DNA from: an uncultured Oscillospiraceae bacterium
GTDB lineage: Bacteria > Bacillota > Clostridia > Oscillospirales > Oscillospiraceae
Length of the DNA: 32,913 nt
Reading direction: 5' to 3'
Assembly: GCA_947629755.1 (NCBI GenBank)
Contig: CANREY010000016.1
Coordinates: forward strand, 1-32,913
In this document: one piece after another, positions 8,955 through 16,132 of the stretch
Position numbering within the stretch: the first letter of the stretch is position 1
Layout of the letters: every line of letters starts with the position of its first letter
The notes under the pieces: model-generated
The model's database searches: none
Told to the model about the DNA's origin: nothing
The model's input: the letters and a program-made list of their open reading frames with translations, nothing else
Program-made: the position numbers and the translations under genes

Positions 8955-9842
8955 ATGCGTTCTGTTATTGTTGATACATTGACCGGCAAGAGAGCTCACC
9001 GAAAGGTGGACATTCCGCATATCCTCCTTGTGATCTGTATGCTCGCGCTGGTGTGCTTCACCGTCCTTCCGATGGTGGCTATGGTGTGCCGGGCGTTCAT
9101 GCCGCTTGATGAGCTCTATGTTTACCCGCCGAGGATCTTTGTGAAGAAGCCGACATTATCCAATTTCTCGGACCTTCTCAACTCTCTGAACGCCTCCGCG
9201 GTGCCATTCACAAGGTACATATTCAACAGCCTTCTCACTACGGGCGTCTCAGTGTTCCTGAGCATATTCGTCTCCTGCGCCGGAGCCTACGGGCTTTCCA
9301 AGTTCAAGCCAAAAGGGTCAAAGACCATTTTCGCGGTGATCACCGCCGCTCTGATGTTCTCGTCCTACGTCACCCAGATACCTAACTATATGATCGTAAA
9401 CGGTTTGGGGCTGGTGAACAGCTACTGGGCGCTCATACTGCCCAAGATCGCGGTGGCGTACAACTTCTTCCTTGTCAAGCAGTTCGCTGACCAGCTGCCC
9501 GACTCCATACTGGAGGCGGCGCGGATCGACGGCGCGGGGGAGCTTCGCATCTTCTGGAACGTCGCCATGCCCCTTCTGAAGCCGGCCTGGAGCACTCTGG
9601 CTGTCTTCTCATTCGTCAGCAACTGGAACGACTACTTCTCGGCGCTTGTTTATATAAACAAGGACGCGATGAAGACGCTTCCCCTGGCATTACAGTCACT
9701 GGCCGGCGGCGCGGGCGTTGTGGCCCGTTCCGGCTCGGTCGGCGCGGCGACGCTCATCACCACGCTCCCGACCATCGTTATCTTCTGTATCCTGAGAGGC
9801 AGGGTCATGCAGACGATGACATATTCGGGAATCAAGAGCTGA
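8955..9842 (+). CDS. Carbohydrate ABC transporter permease (MalG/UgpE type), pair 1
   Basis: EAA loop LEAARIDGAGELRIFWNVAMPLLKPAW. ATG 8955 is preferred over TTG 8949. Confidence 0.9.
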   Translation: MRSVIVDTLTGKRAHRKVDIPHILLVICMLALVCFTVLPMVAMVCRAFMPLDELYVYPPRIFVKKPTLSNFSDLLNSLNASAVPFTRYIFNSLLTTGVSVFLSIFVSCAGAYGLSKFKPKGSKTIFAVITAALMFSSYVTQIPNYMIVNGLGLVNSYWALILPKIAVAYNFFLVKQFADQLPDSILEAARIDGAGELRIFWNVAMPLLKPAWSTLAVFSFVSNWNDYFSALVYINKDAMKTLPLALQSLAGGAGVVARSGSVGAATLITTLPTIVIFCILRGRVMQTMTYSGIKS

Positions 9843-9855
9843 TTGGAGTACGAAT

Positions 9856-11301
9856 ATGAAACGGGGAAAGAAAGTACTGATTTTTCTTCTGACGTTCTCC
9901 GTCCTGCTTCCGTTCGTATCCGCGGCGGAGGCGAGGGCCTCCTCCGACGACTTGTCACTGGTGGCAAACGAAGATGGACTCTTTGACTCCATACCGAACG
10001 TTTACGACGTGGAGACCACCTACAAGAATCTGGGGGAGTACGGGACGCTGAACCACGCGGAGGACCTGTTCATCGACGATCAGGACCAGCTTTACATCGC
10101 CGATACAGGCAACAACCGGATCCTGAAGCTCTCCAAGGACGGGAAGGTCTTGGCGGAATTCAAAGAGGGCTACGACCTGGCGTTCAAGGGGCCCAAGGGC
10201 GTCTATGTGCACCCGGACGGGACCATTTGGGTGGCGGACACCGGCAACTACCGTATAGTCCGCCTCAATCCCGACGGCTCGGACAAGGAGGTCTACTATA
10301 AGCCGGAGAGCTCCCTTTTGGAGGAGAGCTTCACCTTCGCCCCTGAGAAGATATACGTGTCCCAGACCGGATACATCTACGTGCTCAAGGGCTCCAACCT
10401 GATGCTGATGGACGCCAAGAACGAGTTCCGGGGGTATCTGGGGGCGGCGACGGTGCCCTTCAGCTTCCAGCGGTTCCTCATACGGACCTTCGGCAGCAGG
10501 TCCCAGAAGGAGAGGACCGTCAAGCAGGAGCCGTCGTCCTATACAAACTTTATGATCGCCTCCGACGGAATGGCCTACGGCATTCTTGCCAATGAGCAGA
10601 CGGGACAGATACGAAAGCTCAACTCCGTGGGCACCAATACTTATCCGGAATTGCCCTACGGGTACAGCATCACCTTAGATGATACGAACTTTTCCGTGGT
10701 CATGTTCTCGGACATAAACGTGATGGACAACGGGATAATCACTCTGGCCGATCAGAACACGGGACTTCTCTACCAGTACGATCAGGACGGCGACCTGCTG
10801 GCCATGTTCGGAGGGAACGGCGGCGTAAAGGGGACATACACCACGCCGAACAGCATAGTCTCCGACAGCCTCGGCAGGCTCTACGTGCTGGACTACACCA
10901 CGAACACGGTGACCGTACTGCAGCCCACAAGGTTCATAGAGCTTATCCACCAGGCGGTGGCCCTCTATGACGTGGGGCGGTACGAGGAATCCAAGGAATA
11001 CTGGCAGCAGGTGCTGGCCATCGACTCCAACTACGCGCTGGCCCATTCGGGCTACGCGAAGGTGCTGTACAAGGAGGGCATGTACAAGGAATCCACCGAG
11101 GAGTATATCCTTGGCAGTGACAAGGAGGGCTATTCCCAGAGCTTCGCCGAGTACCGGCACTCCCTTTTCCGCCAGTATTTTGGCTGGATCGTATTGGCTA
11201 TCGTGGTGGTCTGCGCCGCCGTCTGGATCGCCTTTGTCAAGGTCAGAAAGTGGAGCGACGATATGGCCCACAAGCTTGAGATGGGAGGGTGGCTGAAGTG
11301 A
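9856..11301 (+). CDS. Secreted/membrane NHL-repeat beta-propeller protein with TPR-like segment and C-terminal TM helix
   Basis: Signal peptide (VLIFLLTFSVLLPFVSAAEA). NHL motifs (DLFIDDQDQLYIADTGNNRILKLSKDG; GVYVHPDGTIWVADTGNYRIVRLNPDG). TPR-like YDVGRYEESKEYWQQVLAIDSNYALAHSGYAKVLYKEGMYKES. TM WIVLAIVVVCAAVWIAFV. Confidence 0.85.
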   Translation: MKRGKKVLIFLLTFSVLLPFVSAAEARASSDDLSLVANEDGLFDSIPNVYDVETTYKNLGEYGTLNHAEDLFIDDQDQLYIADTGNNRILKLSKDGKVLAEFKEGYDLAFKGPKGVYVHPDGTIWVADTGNYRIVRLNPDGSDKEVYYKPESSLLEESFTFAPEKIYVSQTGYIYVLKGSNLMLMDAKNEFRGYLGAATVPFSFQRFLIRTFGSRSQKERTVKQEPSSYTNFMIASDGMAYGILANEQTGQIRKLNSVGTNTYPELPYGYSITLDDTNFSVVMFSDINVMDNGIITLADQNTGLLYQYDQDGDLLAMFGGNGGVKGTYTTPNSIVSDSLGRLYVLDYTTNTVTVLQPTRFIELIHQAVALYDVGRYEESKEYWQQVLAIDSNYALAHSGYAKVLYKEGMYKESTEEYILGSDKEGYSQSFAEYRHSLFRQYFGWIVLAIVVVCAAVWIAFVKVRKWSDDMAHKLEMGGWLK

Positions 11302-11912
11302 AGATAATAAAAATGTCCGTGCTGGTGCTGTTCCACCCGGCGGTGGCTTTCACCTATATCCAAAAGGAGCGCAACAAATTCAGTTGGTTCCCGGTGATCC
11401 TCCTTCTGGGACTGGGGATACTGATCCGGCTTTTCTCGCTGGAGTTCACCCACTTCCCGCTGTCGAGCATCACCGCCAGATCCAACCTGTTTTTGGAGGT
11501 AGCCAAGCTCTTTATACCGCTCATATCCTGGGGCATATGCTCCTACCTCATGACCACTATTCTGGACGGCGAGACGCTCTTCCGGGAGTCCATGCTGGCC
11601 GTCTCCTACGCGCTGGTGCCCTACATACTCTTCATGATCCCCCTGACCCTCCTTTCAAGGATCATGGACGTGAGCCAGCTGGGGCTCTATACCACCATCG
11701 AGACGGTCATTTTGGGGTGGGTGATACTTCTCATCATCATCAGCCTTCGGGAGATGAACCACTTCACCATCGGCAAGACGGTGGGCGTCGTGTTCCTTTC
11801 CCTGTTCACCGTGGCGGTGCTCTGGTGCGCGGTGGCGCTCCTCTATTCAATCTGCACTCAGTTCATAGATTTCGTAAAGGAAGTAATCACGGAACTCAGG
11901 TACAAGTTCTGA
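11298..11912 (+). CDS. YIP1-family-like polytopic membrane protein
   Basis: ~204 aa, about five hydrophobic segments, N-terminal HPAVAFTYIQKERNKFSW. GTG 11298 overlaps the upstream stop (GTGA). Confidence 0.65.
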   Translation: MKIIKMSVLVLFHPAVAFTYIQKERNKFSWFPVILLLGLGILIRLFSLEFTHFPLSSITARSNLFLEVAKLFIPLISWGICSYLMTTILDGETLFRESMLAVSYALVPYILFMIPLTLLSRIMDVSQLGLYTTIETVILGWVILLIIISLREMNHFTIGKTVGVVFLSLFTVAVLWCAVALLYSICTQFIDFVKEVITELRYKF

Positions 11913-11927
11913 AAAAAGGAGCGGACA

Positions 11928-14120
11928 ATGAAGAAACATGTTGGATTCTTACGACTGACGGGACTGCTCCTGTGCCTGTGCGTGTTCCTGAGTGCCTGCG
12001 GACGCAAGGAAAGCGGCTCTTTGGACGGCTATCTGTTCAAGCCGAAGCAGCCGGTCAACCTGTCTGAGGTGCGCGTTAAGGGCGACACGCTGGAGAACGA
12101 AAGCTTCAGGCTGGAGCTTATGAACAACTATTCCGAGGTCAGGCTCACGGATAAGGCCACCGGGGACGTGTGGTCGTCCTCAATGAACGATCCCAACTTC
12201 GACCCGTCCAAGGTCAGCGGAAAGTGGAAGAACAGGATACAGTCCATGTTCACGCTGAACGTGACGAACCTTAAGACCGGCGTGGGCGTGGTGGTCAACT
12301 ACGACGAGGCCGGGACCGATTACACGGCGACACCCTACGCCATCGGATCGGGCATTGGCGTCACCTACGACATGAAGCTGGCGGGTATCCGCTTCAATCT
12401 GGAGTTCACACTGACGGACAATGGATTTTCAATTCGTATCCCCGCCGGTAGCGTGGAGGAGTACGGCGGTACCTTCAGTATCGTGTCCATTGACCTTCTG
12501 CAGTTCTTCGCGGGAGCCACCGACGGGCAGGAGGGGTACCTCTTTTATCCCGACGGGAGCGGGGCGATCCTCCGCTTCGACGATATGTCACATCTCGGCG
12601 AGGCCTCGGTCATCTACAATGTGTACGGAGACATTCGCTCCGACCGGAACCTGAAGGGGACCTTTGAACAGAGCCAGGCGGACGTGCTGCTGCCGGTGTT
12701 CGGGGCCAACTACGGGGAGCGGGGGTTCGTCGCCTACATCACCTCCGGGGAGGAGAGCTCAAATATCACGGTGTCCCCGTCCACGCGGGTGGTGAGTATA
12801 AACAGCGTCTACCCGTCGTTCATCTTCCGCCGGGGCTTTGACGACCCACGCGTCACCACAAGCAAGGTGGTGAAATATGACGACGATATGCTAAAGACCG
12901 ACTATGAGGTCCACTACGAGATACTTCCCCACGGCCACGCCCAGTATTCGGATATGGCCCGCGCTTACAGGGACTATCTCATGTCCACCGACCAAATCGG
13001 AAAGCGGCCGGAGAGCTCCGTACCAACGCTGTCTGTGGACGTTTTCATGGGCATCAAGGAGGAGGGGCTGATCTTCGACACCTTCCAGAGCGTCACCACC
13101 TTCAGTCAGGCCAGGGACATCATGGCGGATCTGAAACACAGCGTGGATCTGGACTTGGACGTGTCGCTCTTAGGCTGGACAAAGGGAGGCTACAGGACGG
13201 AGCCCAAGTATTTCCCGGCAAACGGCAAGCTGGGCGGCAACAGCGGCCTTAAGGAGCTGGCCCAATTTGCCAGCCAGAACGGCATCGGGCTCAATCTGGC
13301 GGCAAACTTCATGACCGCCGACGCCCAAGCGGGAGGGTACTCCCAGACCACGGACATCGTGTTCCTTGGGAACTACCAGGTGCTGACGGACCTGCGCAAC
13401 ACGGTACGGGTGATAAGCCCCGACGCGGCATACAGGAACTTCTCAAAATTCATGACGAAGGCGACCGATTACCCCCTGTCCGGCCTGAAGCTGGAGAATC
13501 TGGGCAGTATGCTCTATTACAGCTACGGCTCCCGGAACATGACGCTTGCCTCGGAGTGCAGGGCCTACTGGCAGAAGATAATGGCGGAGACCAAGTCGTC
13601 TCTGGGCAGTGTCACCAGCGAAGGCGGCAACCTCTACACACTGGCCTACGCCGACAAGGTCACCGATATACCGGCGGAGGACGCCGGGTACCAGATGACC
13701 ACCGAGGAGGTCCCGTTCTACCAGATCGTGGTCCACGGACTGGTGGACTACACCGGGGAGGCGTATAACCTGTCCAGCGACTCCGGCCAGCTTTTACTGA
13801 AGTGGATCGAATACGGATATGAGCCGTATTTTGAGCTCACCAGCGAGTCGGCGGAGAAGCTCATAAACACCGAGTACAACGAGCTGTACAGCTCCATGTA
13901 CACCGACTGGAAGCAGGAGATCATAGACGCCTGCGGCCAGATCGAGGCGGCCCTCGGAAAAGTGCAGGACGCCATGATCGTCTCCCATGACAGGCTGGCG
14001 GAGGGACTATACCGGGTGACATACGACAACGGCGTAAGGGTATATGTCAACTACAACAGCGAGCCCGCCAAGGCTGACGGCGTGAGTGTGGGAGCGCAAG
14101 GCTGGGAGGTGGTCCAATGA
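11928..14120 (+). CDS. DUF5696-like lipoprotein, putative glycoside-hydrolase-like beta-sandwich plus barrel protein
   Basis: Lipobox LCVFLSACGRK. Recognisable blocks LRLTDKATGDVW-type start, GLKLENLGSMLYYSYG, EEVPFYQIVVHGLVDYTGEAYNLS and C-terminal YRVTYDNGVRVYVNYN. Confidence 0.7.
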   Translation: MKKHVGFLRLTGLLLCLCVFLSACGRKESGSLDGYLFKPKQPVNLSEVRVKGDTLENESFRLELMNNYSEVRLTDKATGDVWSSSMNDPNFDPSKVSGKWKNRIQSMFTLNVTNLKTGVGVVVNYDEAGTDYTATPYAIGSGIGVTYDMKLAGIRFNLEFTLTDNGFSIRIPAGSVEEYGGTFSIVSIDLLQFFAGATDGQEGYLFYPDGSGAILRFDDMSHLGEASVIYNVYGDIRSDRNLKGTFEQSQADVLLPVFGANYGERGFVAYITSGEESSNITVSPSTRVVSINSVYPSFIFRRGFDDPRVTTSKVVKYDDDMLKTDYEVHYEILPHGHAQYSDMARAYRDYLMSTDQIGKRPESSVPTLSVDVFMGIKEEGLIFDTFQSVTTFSQARDIMADLKHSVDLDLDVSLLGWTKGGYRTEPKYFPANGKLGGNSGLKELAQFASQNGIGLNLAANFMTADAQAGGYSQTTDIVFLGNYQVLTDLRNTVRVISPDAAYRNFSKFMTKATDYPLSGLKLENLGSMLYYSYGSRNMTLASECRAYWQKIMAETKSSLGSVTSEGGNLYTLAYADKVTDIPAEDAGYQMTTEEVPFYQIVVHGLVDYTGEAYNLSSDSGQLLLKWIEYGYEPYFELTSESAEKLINTEYNELYSSMYTDWKQEIIDACGQIEAALGKVQDAMIVSHDRLAEGLYRVTYDNGVRVYVNYNSEPAKADGVSVGAQGWEVVQ

Positions 14121-15016
14121 CTATCAAAACGAAAAAGACCGGAACGGCCATGGTGAAGCCACGACGTTTGAGCTTGGGGCGGAAGCACACGTTGGAGGTC
14201 CTCATCTTCCTGTCTCCGTGGATCATCGGGACCTGCGTATTCTTCCTAAACGCCATCATCTCCTCGGTGAGGCTCAGCTTCAGCAACATAGCGCAGCTCA
14301 AGGGCTTCGTCATGGAGTGGGCCGGGCTTGAAAACTACGAGTATATCCTGGCTTACGACATAAACTTCATGCCCATCTTTATGACGGTGGTGAAGGACAC
14401 CCTCATCAACACGCCGCTGACGCTGGTGTTCTCCCTGATCATCGCCCTTCTCATAAACAAGCCCATGTTCGGGCGGGGCTTCTTCAGGACCTGCTTCTTC
14501 ATTCCGGTCCTTCTGGGTACCGGCTATGTCATGCAGCAGCTGTTGCAGATCGACGCCATGGGCACGGTGGGCGTGGGCATAGTCCTGCCGCCGGTGCTCC
14601 GGGGGCTCTTAGGGAACACCATCGCCACGGTGGTCCAGTCGTTCTTGGACCGTATCACACTGATCTTGTGGCAGTCCGGCGTTCAGATCATACTGTTCCT
14701 GGCGGGACTTCAGGGCATCTCGCCCACCCTCTATGAGGCGGCGAAGGTGGACGGGGCCACCCAGTGGGAGATGTTCTGGAAGATAACGCTCCCGATGATC
14801 TCCCCGATAATCCTTCTCAATTTCGTCTACACCATGGTGACCTACTTTACCTCCTCGGACAACGAGCTGGTGGGTTACGTGCTGGACCAGGTGTTCGTCA
14901 ATCAGGAGTTCGGCCGGGGCGCCGCCATGGGCTGGGTGTACTTCGGGTTCGTGTTCCTCCTGTGCGGCATTATCTTCGGCGCAATCAAGATCTCCTCGCG
15001 CTCGCGGGACAAGTAA
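14117..15016 (+). CDS. Carbohydrate ABC transporter permease, pair 2
   Basis: EAA loop YEAAKVDGATQWEMFWKITLPMISP. ATGA overlap with the upstream CDS. Confidence 0.9.
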   Translation: MTIKTKKTGTAMVKPRRLSLGRKHTLEVLIFLSPWIIGTCVFFLNAIISSVRLSFSNIAQLKGFVMEWAGLENYEYILAYDINFMPIFMTVVKDTLINTPLTLVFSLIIALLINKPMFGRGFFRTCFFIPVLLGTGYVMQQLLQIDAMGTVGVGIVLPPVLRGLLGNTIATVVQSFLDRITLILWQSGVQIILFLAGLQGISPTLYEAAKVDGATQWEMFWKITLPMISPIILLNFVYTMVTYFTSSDNELVGYVLDQVFVNQEFGRGAAMGWVYFGFVFLLCGIIFGAIKISSRSRDK

Positions 15017-15029
15017 GGAGGGACGAGAT

Positions 15030-16001
15030 ATGAAATTGAATGGAAAAGTCAGACAGACAGGAATATCCCACTCCAGACCGCGCTGGAGCTTTAACTCGCT
15101 GGCGGCGGCGTCCATATACCAGCGGATCATCGTCAGGGTCTTCTACTATCTGGTGCTCTGCAGTCTGGCGTTCGTGTTCCTTTATCCCTTCCTCACCATG
15201 GTCATCACGTCGCTTATGTCGGACGCGGACCTCATCAACATCACGGTCAAGTGGATACCCAATGAGGTCAAGTGGTCCAACTATAAGATCGCGGCCCAAC
15301 AGCTGAGCTACAAGCGGTACTTCTTCAACTCCCTGCTCATCGCGGGCCTGTCCACCGTGGGACACGTGCTGTCCTGCGCCTTCGTCGGATACGGCTTCGC
15401 CCGGTACAAGTTCAAGCTCAGCGGGCCCCTTTTCGCGGTGGTCATACTGTCCATGCTGGTGCCGGTGCAGACCATCATCTTCCCCCTGTACATTCAGTAC
15501 AGCAAGATGGGGTGGCTGGACAGCTACAAGCCGCTCATAGTCCCCACGTTCTTCGGCTACGGCCTGAACGGCGCGTTCTTCATCTTCGTGTTCCGCCAGT
15601 TCTTCAAGGGACTGCCCAAGGAGATGGAGGAGGCGGCCAGGATCGACGGGTGCGGGCCCCTGCGGACGTTCTTCCGCATCATGCTGCCCATGTCCAAGTC
15701 GTCTATCCTGGTGACCACGGTGCTCTCCTTCGTGTGGCACTGGAACGACTACTTTGAGCCCAACATCTATATCCGGACCCCAGGCAAGCGGGTACTGCCC
15801 AGTATGCTCCCCAGCCTCTACGCGCTCCTGAACAGCGAGGACGCCATGGAGCTCGTTATGGAGGACGGAGGATTTACCTTCAACAACGCCATGCTGATGG
15901 CGGGCACGTTCCTGGTGGTGCTCCCGGTGCTCATCGTCTACTCCATCGTGCAAAAGCAGTTCATGGAGGGCGTTGAGAGGTCCGGTATCGCCGGTATGTG
16001 A
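15030..16001 (+). CDS. Carbohydrate ABC transporter permease, pair 2
   Basis: EAA loop EEAARIDGCGPLRTFFRIMLPMSKSS, multiple TM helices. Confidence 0.9.
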   Translation: MKLNGKVRQTGISHSRPRWSFNSLAAASIYQRIIVRVFYYLVLCSLAFVFLYPFLTMVITSLMSDADLINITVKWIPNEVKWSNYKIAAQQLSYKRYFFNSLLIAGLSTVGHVLSCAFVGYGFARYKFKLSGPLFAVVILSMLVPVQTIIFPLYIQYSKMGWLDSYKPLIVPTFFGYGLNGAFFIFVFRQFFKGLPKEMEEAARIDGCGPLRTFFRIMLPMSKSSILVTTVLSFVWHWNDYFEPNIYIRTPGKRVLPSMLPSLYALLNSEDAMELVMEDGGFTFNNAMLMAGTFLVVLPVLIVYSIVQKQFMEGVERSGIAGM

Positions 16002-16048
16002 CGCATGCTCAGGGCCGGTCAAAGCTTGATACCGTTTATCGGCCCTCA

Positions 16049-16101
16049 GCGTTTTTATCAGTTATAAAAACGCGCCGCGGACCACGAAAGCGGCGGCGCG
16101 C
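16049..16101 (+). terminator. Overlapping stem-loops between permease and SBP genes (attenuator or mRNA-stabilising structure)
   Basis: Perfect 10-bp stem GCGTTTTTAT-CAGTT-ATAAAAACGC (16049-16073). It overlaps CGCGCCGC (16071-16078)/GCGGCGCG (16093-16100), which is followed by the AT-rich CTTTATAAAAATTTTAA. Confidence 0.5.
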
Positions 16102-16132
16102 TTTATAAAAATTTTAACAGGAGGAAAAAACA

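Noticed and set aside
14985-16022. 345-aa minus-strand ORF opposite the fourth permease
   Set aside because: Shadow of a confident permease; highly charged low-information translation.
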